A DNA stretch of 64,000 nucleotides from Kiritimatiellia bacterium. GTDB lineage: Bacteria; Verrucomicrobiota; Kiritimatiellia; JAFGHX01. The notes below the pieces were generated by a model. That model was not told the DNA's origin. It saw nothing but the letters and a program-made list of their open reading frames with translations, and made no database searches. Both the position numbers and the translations under genes were made by a program. The DNA lies in NCBI GenBank assembly GCA_016929905.1, contig JAFGHX010000276.1, positions 19,419 to 83,418 of the forward strand. Direction: 5' to 3'. Of the stretch, positions 50,894-59,739 are shown in pieces (position 1 is the first letter of the stretch; each line of letters starts with the position of its first letter).

Positions 50894-53182
50894 ATGGAAC
50901 ACAGAGTATCGGCACACATACCGGCCAGTTACGCGAAATGGGGCACGATCACCACGCGGGACAGCGGCCCGCTCGTCGCCGGCCGCGACCACACCTTCGA
51001 AGTCGAGATCGTTCTGGCCAAACCCGTCGCCGCCGGCCAGAGCATCGAGTGCTGGGCACACTTCGTATCGGACATGGACTACTTCCAGGTCGACCGCCCT
51101 GACGACCGCGCGTACTTCTCATACGACAGTGCGGCGGTCAACTTCGAGGGGATCGTCGGAAATCAGCGCGTACACGGGCCGGGTTCCTTCTTCCCATACC
51201 GCCGTTTCGCCGGGGGCCGGCTGCTCAGCGACGCGCCGGCCGGCACGCGCATCGTCTGCACGATCCGGGACGTGAGCCTCCAGACCTACGAGGAAACGCT
51301 GTTCAACCTGCGGTTTGCCGTGCTGAACGGCGACGAACTGCTCGGCTACATCGGAGACGCGTTCTACCAGGTCATCGGCGATGCCCCGCACCATCTGCGC
51401 CTGGTCGCGCCGACGTGTGTGGAACAGGGCGAGCCGTTCGATTGCCGAATCGTCGTGCGCGACCGGTGGGGCAACAAGAGCGGGAGCGTACTGGAAACAC
51501 TGCGGTTCACGATAGACGGCGCCGGACCCGCCGTCGCCTCACGGCTATGGCGCGGCGGGAGCGGCGCCGTTACGGAGTGGGACGCGGCCCAACGCCTGCA
51601 CCTGATCCGCAACATCACGTTCGCCGACCCAGGCACCTACTACGTTCGCGCGGCCGTGCAGGGCGCCCCGGAAATCGCCGGCACGGGCAATCCGATCGTC
51701 GTACGCAAGAGCTGGGCTGAACGGGTCTACTGGGGCGACCCGCACCAGCACGCCTACTATCACGACGGGCGCGGTACGCCGCACGCGAACTACCAATACG
51801 CAATCAGTACCGGCTGCCTCGACTTCTGCGCCGTCACCCCGCACGAACAGAAAACCTTCCTGCCCGGCTCTCTGCACCTGCCGGGCATGCCGCCGCAAAA
51901 GGGCTGGGAGGAGATGATCGACGCCGCGAACACGTACAACAGCGACGCGTTCGTCACTATCCTCGGTTCGGAACCCGGTTCGCCGGGCGGTTACGCCGGC
52001 CACATGAACGCCTATTTTCTCGACATGGCGAACCGACCGGAACTCGAACGGCTCGAGAAACGGCTCGGCGGCGCCAAAGCCAAACCCGGCGCGGATAGCT
52101 ACCGGCAATACCTCGACGAACTGGAACGGTCCAAGGGCGAATTCCTGCTTCTCCCGCACGCCCACGCGGGCGTCGGGATGGCCAACTACAACGTGCCGCC
52201 CCGACCCGACTACCAGACCAGCGCCGAGATCCTGTCGGTACACGGCGTGTTCGACGAGTACTACAAGGGCTGGCTGCGGCACGGCTTCGTCATGGGCGTG
52301 CACGGCGGCGGCGACAACCACATGACGTCCACCGGCAACGGAATCCCCGGCAACCACTACACCAACACCAACGGGCTTACCGGCGCCTATGCGCCGGCAC
52401 GGACCCGCCGCGGGATATGGGACGCCTACAAACAGCGCCGGACCTACGCGGTCAGCGGGAACCAGCGCATCTTCCTCGAGTTCGCCGTGAACGATGCGGC
52501 CATGGGCCGCGTCGTGCCCACCACCGATCAAGCGCGCAAGATCCGGCTCACCGTCGCCGGAACGGCACCGATCCTGAAGATCGAGTTGCTCAAAAACGCC
52601 GAACTGTTCCAGACCTGGCGCCCCCAACTGAGGGAACCCCGCCAGCTTCGCCTCGTCTGGGCCGACGACCGCAATTCGCGGCGCACCGACGACTCCGAAA
52701 CCACTGGCCTCATTCGCGCGAACGCCGGCGCTCTCAAGATCGTGCACCGACTCAACTGTTATACCCGCACCGATTCCTTCCAGGAAGAGGACGGCGCCGT
52801 CCGATTCCGTTCCAACGGCTACTCCGGTACCACCCGCGGCGTCATCCTGGAAACCGCAACCGAGGCCGCATCGGTGGCGTTCCAGGTGCGGGACATTCTG
52901 AACCGGACGGATATCCTCAACGAAACCGTCACGATCGACCTCGATAGCCTCCCACTGCAGATCACGCGGCCGCTCCCCGCCGCGGCCGCCAAGGGGCTGC
53001 ACCCGTCCGTCCCGCAGTGGACGCTTCACGCCGATTGGATCCACCCCGCCTGGCCCAAGGTCGCACAGGTCGAATGGGACGACGCGGGCGGCGACAGCGC
53101 CTATTACTTCGTGCGCATCGAACAGATCGACGGCAACATCGCCTGGTCCAGCCCCGTGTGGTTCGGGGCCGGATCGCCGTAG
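50894..53182 (+). CDS. DUF3604-like (PHP-superfamily) protein, 762 aa
   Basis: The domain order is the same as in 46934-49033: N-terminal beta-sandwich, then YWGDPHQHAYYHDGRGTPHAN (Asp-x-His-x-His), LDFCAVTPHEQKTF, LLLPHAHAGVGMANYN, GVHGGGDNHMTSTGNG, and a C-terminal beta domain ending DGNIAWSSPVWFG. These motifs give a plausible multi-metal PHP active site. It is slightly longer than its relative and more strongly histidine-rich at the first motif. ATG 50894 is 139 bases after the MATE stop. No signal peptide is seen. A 16-bp dispersed repeat follows the stop. Confidence 0.78.
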   Translation: MEHRVSAHIPASYAKWGTITTRDSGPLVAGRDHTFEVEIVLAKPVAAGQSIECWAHFVSDMDYFQVDRPDDRAYFSYDSAAVNFEGIVGNQRVHGPGSFFPYRRFAGGRLLSDAPAGTRIVCTIRDVSLQTYEETLFNLRFAVLNGDELLGYIGDAFYQVIGDAPHHLRLVAPTCVEQGEPFDCRIVVRDRWGNKSGSVLETLRFTIDGAGPAVASRLWRGGSGAVTEWDAAQRLHLIRNITFADPGTYYVRAAVQGAPEIAGTGNPIVVRKSWAERVYWGDPHQHAYYHDGRGTPHANYQYAISTGCLDFCAVTPHEQKTFLPGSLHLPGMPPQKGWEEMIDAANTYNSDAFVTILGSEPGSPGGYAGHMNAYFLDMANRPELERLEKRLGGAKAKPGADSYRQYLDELERSKGEFLLLPHAHAGVGMANYNVPPRPDYQTSAEILSVHGVFDEYYKGWLRHGFVMGVHGGGDNHMTSTGNGIPGNHYTNTNGLTGAYAPARTRRGIWDAYKQRRTYAVSGNQRIFLEFAVNDAAMGRVVPTTDQARKIRLTVAGTAPILKIELLKNAELFQTWRPQLREPRQLRLVWADDRNSRRTDDSETTGLIRANAGALKIVHRLNCYTRTDSFQEEDGAVRFRSNGYSGTTRGVILETATEAASVAFQVRDILNRTDILNETVTIDLDSLPLQITRPLPAAAAKGLHPSVPQWTLHADWIHPAWPKVAQVEWDDAGGDSAYYFVRIEQIDGNIAWSSPVWFGAGSP

Positions 53183-53186
53183 AAGC

Positions 53187-53202
53187 GTAGAAGCGGCGTC
53201 CC
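53187..53202. repeat. 16-bp dispersed repeat after a stop codon (copy 2)
   Basis: gtagaagcggcgtccc is identical to 22833-22848 and again follows a plus-strand stop codon (53180-53182) within a few bases. A partial copy, gtagaagc, directly precedes it, which may reflect slippage. Confidence 0.5.
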
Positions 53203-53292
53203 TGGCTCGCCATGACCCGCAGGAGGACTATCGTGGCGAACCCACGATCTACGACACGCCGGTGTACGAAACACTCACGGAGGACACCGCCA

Positions 53293-53511
53293 ATGCCTGA
53301 GCGAAGCCGAGCGAAAGACGGAAGACCGACGCTGAGAGAAATGGCTATCGCCGCGATGGAGGACGCCGTCCGTGGCGTGATCGAGGACCACCGCCGACGC
53401 GGACAGCCGCTCGCGGTCTGGGACGGCAGGAAGGTCGTGCACATCTCGGCCGAACAGGCGGCCGCCGAGTGGAAAGAGGGCACGCAATGCGGGACGAAAG
53501 AGCCAAGTTGA
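53293..53511 (+). CDS. Small hypothetical protein, 72 aa, overlapping the regulator start
   Basis: The central MAIAAMEDAVRGVIEDHRRRGQPLAVWDGRKVVHISAEQAAAEW recalls a family of small proteins with a helix followed by a P-L-x-V-W-x-x-G-K-V-V beta turn, seen next to toxin or regulator genes. I cannot give it a function. ATG 53293 has GGAGGA at good distance. Its last 25 bases overlap the start of the double-winged-helix regulator in another frame, which suggests coupled translation and a possible partner role. Confidence 0.55.
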   Translation: MPERSRAKDGRPTLREMAIAAMEDAVRGVIEDHRRRGQPLAVWDGRKVVHISAEQAAAEWKEGTQCGTKEPS

Positions 53512-54986
53512 AAGAGGGCGCCACCGGGAAATCACGCCCTCCGCAGAACACACTCTCCGCCCGTTTCCGCGCCTGGGTCGAGGAGCAGCTCGAGCGGGCG
53601 CAGCCGGGCTACCTGTTCCCCTCCGACGCACGGTGCGGCGAGATGTTCGGCATGTCCGCCTCCACGGCCAAGCGCATCCTGTGCCGCTATCGCGACCGGG
53701 GCCGGGTCTGCCGCTCGCCCGGCAAGGGCACGTTCGTCCCCACCACCCCGCGGCCCGCTCAGCCTGCACACCGAAACGTCGACTCCGCCGCGTCGGTCGC
53801 GGACATCATCCGTGGTCACGTTCAGAACGGCCTGTTCAAACAAGACGAGCTGCTGCCGCCGCTGAAACAGCTCTCGCTGAAATGGAAGGTGTCGCGCTCG
53901 ACCCTTGTCCGATCGCTGCGAAACCTCGCCGCCGAGGGGCTGATCGCAAAAATCGGGCGGCACTGGCATGTCGGCGGGGTGGACGGGCCGCTGCGGCCCG
54001 CGGAACGACGCCAGGTCCTGGCGTTCCATCCGGAAGACACCCCGTTCGCCACGCTCTTCACGCAGAGCCCCTACGCCCAGGCCTTCCGGACAATGGAACA
54101 CCACCTTCTCAAGAACGGCACCCGGCTCACATACGCGTCGGTCGCGGATCTGCCGCGACGGGCCAAGGGATGGTTGCGCACCGCACGCCCCCCGCACGGC
54201 CTCTTCTTCGCGCATCTGGCGCAGGGCCGGCATGATGCGCTGCGCCCCCTTCTTCAAAGACTGCGCGCGACGGCGCGTATCCGCCCGCCCGAAATCCTGA
54301 TCGCGGGTGCGCCCGTGAAGAACAAACTGCGCGCCGCTACCTATTGCCACTACGGCCACGTGAACACCGAGCGGCACCGCGTGCTGGCCCGCTGGATCGT
54401 GGAGCACGGATACACGCGCGTGCACCTCTGGTTCGACCCGCACCGCGCGCGCGACGGCGGGTTCTTCCGCTTCGCCAAGCTCTGGGTCGAACTGCGACAC
54501 CTCAACGAAACCGCCCGCATCACCGTGCATATGCCCGGCCCTGGCCGACAATCACGGGACGCCTTCATGGAACGGCTCTTTTCCAGCCAGCCGCGTGAGC
54601 AGATTGCCGGCATCCTGGAGAAATACACCGCCGACGGCGCCGCCGGCCTGGCAAAGGACATCAGACTCTACCGCGGCAAGCTGGATCTGGCCCGGCGCGT
54701 CCGTCCAAACGAGGCCTGGGTGACCATCTGCGACGCGTGCGCCTTGCGCGTGAGAAACACCGTCCTGTCCCAACGCCGCAAGCCCCGAAACGTCTCCGTC
54801 ATCAGCGTGGAAAACGACCCGGCGTTTCTGACCGAAGGCCTCTCGGCCTGCATCGTCGACGAGTACACCATGGGCTATCAGATGGCACAGGCACTCGTGG
54901 ATCATACCCGCGTCGGCCGCAGCCGCGCCGGCTACCTGAAAGTCCCCGGCCTGATGCTCGAACGGGAGACAACGCCCGTGGTCTGA
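53487..54986 (+). CDS. Second regulator with two GntR-type winged helices and a LacI-like sensor domain
   Basis: The architecture is that of 18947-20416. The first winged helix is at about 18-75 (LFPSDARCGEMFGMSASTAKRILCRYRDRGRVCRSPGKGTFV). The second is at about 92-155 (SVADIIRGHVQNGLFKQDELLPPLKQLSLKWKVSRSTLVRSLRNL). A periplasmic-binding-like domain ends with SVISVENDPAFLTEG and YTMGYQMAQALVDH...AGYLKVPGLMLER. Both copies keep an LPP-(I/L)-K-Q motif in the second helix, so it is under selection. ATG 53487 has AGAGGG upstream; GTG 53469 is also in frame. The product is about 499 residues. Neighbouring glycosidase and sulfatase genes are likely targets. Confidence 0.78.
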   Translation: MRDERAKLKEGATGKSRPPQNTLSARFRAWVEEQLERAQPGYLFPSDARCGEMFGMSASTAKRILCRYRDRGRVCRSPGKGTFVPTTPRPAQPAHRNVDSAASVADIIRGHVQNGLFKQDELLPPLKQLSLKWKVSRSTLVRSLRNLAAEGLIAKIGRHWHVGGVDGPLRPAERRQVLAFHPEDTPFATLFTQSPYAQAFRTMEHHLLKNGTRLTYASVADLPRRAKGWLRTARPPHGLFFAHLAQGRHDALRPLLQRLRATARIRPPEILIAGAPVKNKLRAATYCHYGHVNTERHRVLARWIVEHGYTRVHLWFDPHRARDGGFFRFAKLWVELRHLNETARITVHMPGPGRQSRDAFMERLFSSQPREQIAGILEKYTADGAAGLAKDIRLYRGKLDLARRVRPNEAWVTICDACALRVRNTVLSQRRKPRNVSVISVENDPAFLTEGLSACIVDEYTMGYQMAQALVDHTRVGRSRAGYLKVPGLMLERETTPVV

Positions 54987-55071
54987 AACTCGCCCGAAAT
55001 CCGCCCGATCTGACAGTTTCCTATCCCCGTCTCCCATCGAGGGCGGCGGGGCGTTGACTTCGGCTCACGAT

Positions 55072-55165
55072 CAATCATCGCCGTAATCATTCTCGTCACC
55101 CATCCTCGCCGAACCACGTGGCCCGCGGAGTTTCCCTTGCCGATTACGAGAATGATGACGAGTGC
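55072..55165. repeat. GTAATCATTCTCGTCA-unit inverted repeat
   Basis: Left units (atcgccgtaatcattctcgt, then cacccatcctcg; 55076-55108) pair with the right cgattacgagaatgatgacg (55141-55160). The unit resembles the cgtaatcgtcg units at 58647-58743. It lies in the 290-base gap between the regulator and the sulfatase. The remainder (55166-55276) is AT-richer and presumably holds the sulfatase promoter, which I cannot define. Confidence 0.55.
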
Positions 55166-55276
55166 TCATTCCCGCTTATGCCCTATTTGATCTATTCGAA
55201 TACCGAATTTGTCATTTTCGTGCTTTTCGTCGTTGCCCCGCGCGCCTACGATAGGGCAAAACAAGGAGACACGAGT

Positions 55277-56788
55277 ATGGCGCGGACACAGCCCAATATC
55301 CTCTTCCTGCTCAACGACCACCAGGCCTACTACCGCCACGGATGGGACGGCGGGGCCAGGCCTCTGCGGCCCTGTTTCGACAGCCTGGCGGCGCAGGGCG
55401 CCCGGTTCGACCGCGCTTACACCACATGCCCCTTGTGCACGCCCGCGCGCCGATCCATGCTTACCGGAATGCTGCCGCACAACCACGGATTCGTGACCCT
55501 GAACGAACGCGACAATGTGCCTCAGCGCGACCAGGGGCTGCTGTTCCCATACCTGGAGCGCCAAGGCTATGACCTGTGGTACTTCGGCAAATGGCACAGC
55601 GGGCCCGGCACCGCGCGGGACCATGGATGCCGCGGCTTCTCGTGGCCGGGGTTCGGCAACCCGTATCTCAGCGAGGAATACGACGCCTATACGCGGAAGC
55701 TCGGTCTGCCAAAAGCCACCTTCAACCTCGACCACGTGTTCGTCGAACCCCCCGGCAACCCGAACAAGCCCAAGCCCGGCCCGGGCTTCAGATGCAACAA
55801 ACGCAGCCTCACCGATCATGTTACGGGCACGCTGGAAACGCCGCGCGAGACGCACGAAAGCGCGTTCATCGCGCACCATGCCATCGAAGCGCTGAGCGAT
55901 ATCGCGAAAAACGGCGCCGCGCAACCCTTCTGCATGTCCGTCCACTTCTACGGCCCGCACAACCCGTACCTGGCCAGTCCGGAATTCATCGATCTGTACG
56001 CGGCGGCAGACATTGCCCAATACGGCAGCTTCGAAAGCGATCTGACGAGGAAACCCAACGTCTATATGCGCGAGAACAACGAACCGATCTGTACCCCGGA
56101 AGGCCTCATGCGCGTGCCGAACCCGCTCGCGTGGTCCACATGGCAGGACATCATGCGTTATGTGTACGCCCAAATCACGGAAGTCGACGCCGCGGGCGGC
56201 CGAATTCTTGACGCCCTGGACCGGCTGGGGTTCACCGAGAACACACTCGTCATCTGGACGACCGACCACGGCGACTCGATCGCTTCGCACGGCGGCCGTT
56301 ACGGCAAGGAATCGTATCTCAGCGAGGAAATGCTCCGTGTGCCCATGACCCTGCGCTGGCCCGGCCAGGTGGAGCCCGGCCGCCAAATCGAGGAGCTGGT
56401 CTCCGTCATGGACATCGGCCCCACCTTGCTGGATGCGGCCGGCACCGCGTTCCCGCGTCCGACCGAAGGCCGGAGCTTGCTGGATGCCTGCTCGAACGGC
56501 CGCCCCGGCACGGCCCGCCCATGGCGGACCGATCTGGTGGTGGAAACGCACGGCCACCACGGCGACCGTGTGACCGGACGGGCGTTGATTACGGATCGCC
56601 ACAAATACGCGCAGTATAGAGAGGCAGACAGGCCGGAGATGGAATGGGAGGCCTATGATCTGAAAGAGGATCCGTACGAGATGGACAACCTTGCTCTCAG
56701 ATCGGACAGAAAGGACACTGTGGACGATCTGCGCCGCCGTCTGGATCGATGGCGGACGGAGACGGACGATACGGTTGAGATAGACTGA
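55277..56788 (+). CDS. Sulfatase (family S1), 503 aa
   Basis: The motif is CPLCTPARRSMLTG with Cys54 as formylglycine precursor. ILFLLNDHQAYYRHGWDG holds the first metal ligands, LWYFGKWHSGPG replaces the commoner GKWHLG, and IWTTDHGDSIASHGG is conserved. ELVSVMDIGPTLLDAAG and YDLKEDPYEMDNLA close the fold. AAGGAGA precedes ATG 55277. No signal peptide is visible. It is followed by the DUF5060/DUF4038-like glycosidase, and preceded by the double-winged-helix regulator that may control both. Confidence 0.9.
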   Translation: MARTQPNILFLLNDHQAYYRHGWDGGARPLRPCFDSLAAQGARFDRAYTTCPLCTPARRSMLTGMLPHNHGFVTLNERDNVPQRDQGLLFPYLERQGYDLWYFGKWHSGPGTARDHGCRGFSWPGFGNPYLSEEYDAYTRKLGLPKATFNLDHVFVEPPGNPNKPKPGPGFRCNKRSLTDHVTGTLETPRETHESAFIAHHAIEALSDIAKNGAAQPFCMSVHFYGPHNPYLASPEFIDLYAAADIAQYGSFESDLTRKPNVYMRENNEPICTPEGLMRVPNPLAWSTWQDIMRYVYAQITEVDAAGGRILDALDRLGFTENTLVIWTTDHGDSIASHGGRYGKESYLSEEMLRVPMTLRWPGQVEPGRQIEELVSVMDIGPTLLDAAGTAFPRPTEGRSLLDACSNGRPGTARPWRTDLVVETHGHHGDRVTGRALITDRHKYAQYREADRPEMEWEAYDLKEDPYEMDNLALRSDRKDTVDDLRRRLDRWRTETDDTVEID

Positions 56789-56961
56789 GCGATCATCTCA
56801 GCGTATCGAGAAACAGCGCCAGGAGGAGATCAACGAGATGCAGCCGCGCGCGCCGGCGCGCGGAAGACTCGCCGGCACGGCCGGTTCATTCGCCACGGCC
56901 TTGACGGCCGCGGCCACGCCGAGCCCATCCCCGCAATCGAAACAGAAGAAAGGAATCACGC

Positions 56962-58488
56962 ATGACAAGCCCAGCACTCACCACCATGCTTTACCACCCC
57001 ATCGACATCGAAATCCGCGGGACCAGCCCATTGGACAACCCGTTCTTCGCCGAGGTGCAGGCGACGTTTGCCGGGCCCAACCGTGAACAACTCGTTATCC
57101 CCGGCTTCTACACCGGGGACAACCGCTGGGTCGTGCGCTTCTCGCCCACGGCGACCGGCGAATGGGCGTATGCATGCTCCTCCCCGCACGTTGCCATCGA
57201 GACAGGCGAAGGCGGCGTGACCTGCCAACCGAACACAAACCCCGCCGTCCACGGCGGCCTGCGCGTCGACCCCGCCCACCCGCACCACTTCCGCTACGAA
57301 GACGGGACCCCCTACTTCTTCATGGGCTACGAGGCCGACTGGCTCTGGGCGCCCGGCTTGGGCGACCCGGAAATCAGGAAGGTGAAAGAACTGATCGATC
57401 AGATCAAGGCGCACAAGTTCAACCAGGTCTTCGTCAACGTCTACGCGCACGATACGCGCTGGTGCGAAGGCAAGACAAGCGAGTTCGACTACGGCCCCCC
57501 CGCCATGTATGCATGGGAAGGCGACAACGACAACCCCGACCACAGCCGTCTCAATCCCGCGTTCTTCGAGAACTTCGACCGCATGATGGACTATCTGCTC
57601 CAGAACGGGATCGTCGCCCACCTCTACCTGCGGGTCTATAACAAGGCCGTGAACTGGCCGGCCAACGCCTCGCCGGAGGACGACCTGTACTTCCGGTATG
57701 TGACGGCGCGATACCAGGCCTACCCGAACGTGGTCTGGGATTTCTCCAAGGAAACCTTCAACGAACGCGACAAGGACTACGTCGCCAACCGCCTGCGGCT
57801 CATCCGAGCCCAGGACGCCTACGGCCGCCTGACCACCGTGCACGACTGCCCGGACTTCGCGCACAACCCCCGCTACGCGCATCTGCTCGACTTCTTCACC
57901 GATCAGCACCAGCCCGCCGACTGGTACTCCCGCGCGCTCTACGAGCGCGCTCGGCGCCCGATCCCCTACGTGAATGCGGAGTTCGGTTATGAACGCAAAG
58001 ACCCGCAGGTCATCATGCACGCGGTGGCCTCGCAGCTCGCGGATGAGCTGATGCACCGCGCCTGTGAAGTAATCATGGGCGGCGGCTACATCACCTATTA
58101 CTACAATCCCACCGCGTGGGACGTGGTCGATTCCAGACACGTGCCCGACGGCTACCGCTACTGCCGAATCCTGCACGATTTCTTTGCCGGGCTGCAGTGG
58201 TGGAAACTCGAGCCACTGTTGTATCACGGCTGGCGCAGCGGCGTGCGGTGCCTGGCCGACGCGGGGCGCGAGTACGTCTTCTACTTCCCGAAAGGCAAGC
58301 TCAGACAGGTATCGCTCGGCGGCACCGAGGGCGTCTTCAGCGAGCGATGGGTGCACCTGTTCAGCGGCGAATCCAAACAGATGCCCGACCGCACGCTCGG
58401 CATCCCGGCCTCGCGGGTGGAGCGCGTACAGTTGAAGGGCCCGTTTGATGAAGGGCCGTGCCTGGTGCACCTGAAGCGGAAGGACTAG
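56962..58488 (+). CDS. DUF5060 + DUF4038-like (GH140-type) glycosidase, 508 aa
   Basis: An N-terminal beta-sandwich (about residues 10-85; NPFFAEVQATFAGPNREQLVIPGFYTGDNRWVVRFSPTATGEW) matches DUF5060. The barrel follows (from HPHHFRYEDGTPYFFMGYEADWLW) with FNQVFVNVYAHDTRW, NVVWDFSKETFN (Glu as likely acid/base) and YVNAEFGYE (second acidic strand). A C-terminal module (from about 420: REYVFYFPKGKLRQVSLGG...ERWVHLF) is like the collagen-binding-type sandwich of DUF4038 proteins. Apiosidases (GH140) have this build, so an apiose- or rhamnogalacturonan-II-type target is possible, though not shown. No signal peptide is seen. The gap before it (56789-56961) has no convincing gene. Confidence 0.78.
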   Translation: MTSPALTTMLYHPIDIEIRGTSPLDNPFFAEVQATFAGPNREQLVIPGFYTGDNRWVVRFSPTATGEWAYACSSPHVAIETGEGGVTCQPNTNPAVHGGLRVDPAHPHHFRYEDGTPYFFMGYEADWLWAPGLGDPEIRKVKELIDQIKAHKFNQVFVNVYAHDTRWCEGKTSEFDYGPPAMYAWEGDNDNPDHSRLNPAFFENFDRMMDYLLQNGIVAHLYLRVYNKAVNWPANASPEDDLYFRYVTARYQAYPNVVWDFSKETFNERDKDYVANRLRLIRAQDAYGRLTTVHDCPDFAHNPRYAHLLDFFTDQHQPADWYSRALYERARRPIPYVNAEFGYERKDPQVIMHAVASQLADELMHRACEVIMGGGYITYYYNPTAWDVVDSRHVPDGYRYCRILHDFFAGLQWWKLEPLLYHGWRSGVRCLADAGREYVFYFPKGKLRQVSLGGTEGVFSERWVHLFSGESKQMPDRTLGIPASRVERVQLKGPFDEGPCLVHLKRKD

Positions 58489-58490
58489 GG

Positions 58491-58743
58491 TGTCGGGTGT
58501 CAGGTTTCGGGTGTCGGTAGATTTGCTGCAGCCCCGAGTACGTGCCGGCAGTCCAATCCTGAGCGAAGTCGAAGGGCCCGCCGGCACCCGGGTGTCACCT
58601 CCTGATTTCAGTTTGACACCTCGCGGGCACGCGATCCGAGGACATGAAGATCGTCGCGCGTAATCGTCGTACGTAATCGTCTGCCGAGAGTTCGGCGCGG
58701 GGTCGGACGACGATGACGGGCGACGATTACGCGCGACGATTAC
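58491..58743. repeat. Compound unit repeat between convergent genes
   Basis: Three unit types follow each other in the 296-base gap. GGTGTCGGGTGTCAGG units (58491-58525) pair with cacccgggtgtcacc near 58588-58602. Then 58647-58680 (aagatcgtcgcgcgtaatcg, then tcgtacgtaatcgt) pairs with 58705-58743 (gacgacgatgacgggcgacg, then attacgcgcgacgattact). No gene is present. It separates the stops of the glycosidase and the AraC gene. Confidence 0.65.
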
Positions 58744-58762
58744 TTGTCCGAAACCCGACACC

Positions 58763-58783
58763 GGCGCGTCGGCACGACGCGCC
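58763..58783. terminator. Possible terminator hairpin at the AraC 3' end
   Basis: ggcgcgtcg, loop gca, cgacgcgcc is a perfect 9-bp GC stem immediately before the AraC stop on the minus strand (58785). Its position suits a transcript end, but no T-run follows on the minus strand. Confidence 0.4.
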
Positions 58784-58784
58784 T

Positions 58785-59645
58785 CTACCGCCCCGCTCTT
58801 CGCAGATACGTCATGGGCGTAATGCCGCTGACTTCGAAAAACACGCGCGTGAAATACGCCGCCGAACGGAACCCGAGCGCATAGGCGACACGCTTCGCCG
58901 TCGTACCCGGGTCGGCCAGCAACCGGCGCGCCTCGCGGATCCGCAGCCAGCGGATCCGCTGCACGACCGTCAGCCCCGTCTCCGCCTTGAACCGATGGGC
59001 CAGCGAGGAGACCGACATGTGCAGCGCCTCAGCCAACGCATCCAACGATGGCGGCGACGCGAGACGCTCGCACACCAGCCGGTCCACCCGGTCCAGCAAA
59101 CGGCCGTCGCCCGCATCCCCCTGCTCCGGACCCGCCACGCGCCACGCATCCGCCGCGGTGCCGGCGGCGCCGCGCCGCGCCGCGACCGCAATCTCGCCGA
59201 GCAACGCAATGAACAGCCCGTGTATCACCACCGCACTGCCCGGCATGCCCAACTGCTGCTGCGCGTACATGGCGCGAACGTACTCGGCCAAACGCCCACG
59301 GGGATCCGAGACGACGGCAAAGGAACGCCCCTGCAACGGCCACCACGAACCCCGCACCGTGAACAGAACCCACATGTCCTCCTGGCACAAAGCCGGGTCG
59401 TCATAACACTCGTGATACGGGACATCGGGGGCGTACAGATGCCACGTGTTCGGCGCCCGGACCGCCGGCCCCGAGATCGCTCCGTTCCGCCCCACCACGC
59501 ACCGCATCCCTTCCCACCCGCAGTAGTCCAGCGTCCACCGCTCACGCTGACGGCAGCTACTCCACTCCCCAGCCTTCAGCCGCAAGTGGCGCCTGCTGAA
59601 ATACGCCGTCGTCTGCACGACCACATTCGGAATTTCGTGCAACAT
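58785..59645 (-). CDS. AraC-family transcriptional regulator, 286 aa
   Basis: An N-terminal cupin-like sensor (about residues 20-120; WTLDYCGWEGMRCVVGRNGAISGPAVRAPNTWHLYAPDVPYHE, ending with WVLFTVRGSWWPL) is followed by two helix-turn-helices. These are SLDALAEALHMSVSSLAHRFKAETG and TAKRVAYALGFRSAAYFTRVFFEVSGITPMTYLRR, the AraC C-terminal signature. ATG 59645 has AAAGGAG upstream. It is divergent from the DegT aminotransferase gene across 94 bases of AT-rich DNA, so that operon is its likely target. Confidence 0.88.
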   Translation of the reverse strand: MLHEIPNVVVQTTAYFSRRHLRLKAGEWSSCRQRERWTLDYCGWEGMRCVVGRNGAISGPAVRAPNTWHLYAPDVPYHECYDDPALCQEDMWVLFTVRGSWWPLQGRSFAVVSDPRGRLAEYVRAMYAQQQLGMPGSAVVIHGLFIALLGEIAVAARRGAAGTAADAWRVAGPEQGDAGDGRLLDRVDRLVCERLASPPSLDALAEALHMSVSSLAHRFKAETGLTVVQRIRWLRIREARRLLADPGTTAKRVAYALGFRSAAYFTRVFFEVSGITPMTYLRRAGR

Positions 59646-59739
59646 TTCATAACTCCTTTGCAGGAGATTCTATTTGGCAAGCAATATTATTGATTAGCCT
59701 GATAATGCGGATGCAGAATAGTATACGTCAGGAGGCCCC

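Noticed and set aside
49114..50919. 600-codon minus-strand frame opposite the MATE gene
   Set aside because: It is a shadow of the exporter gene: very Gly/Asp/Arg/Gln-rich with no hydrophobic core or motif.
56843..56862. Near-palindrome of alternating CG as an operator
   Set aside because: Simple CG alternation in GC-rich DNA is palindromic by composition; no partner site was seen.
56838..57086. Small plus-strand frame with a good AGGAGG site before the DUF5060 glycosidase
   Set aside because: The product is Pro/Ala/His-rich and runs out of frame into the real gene. It could be a leader peptide, but there is no positive evidence.
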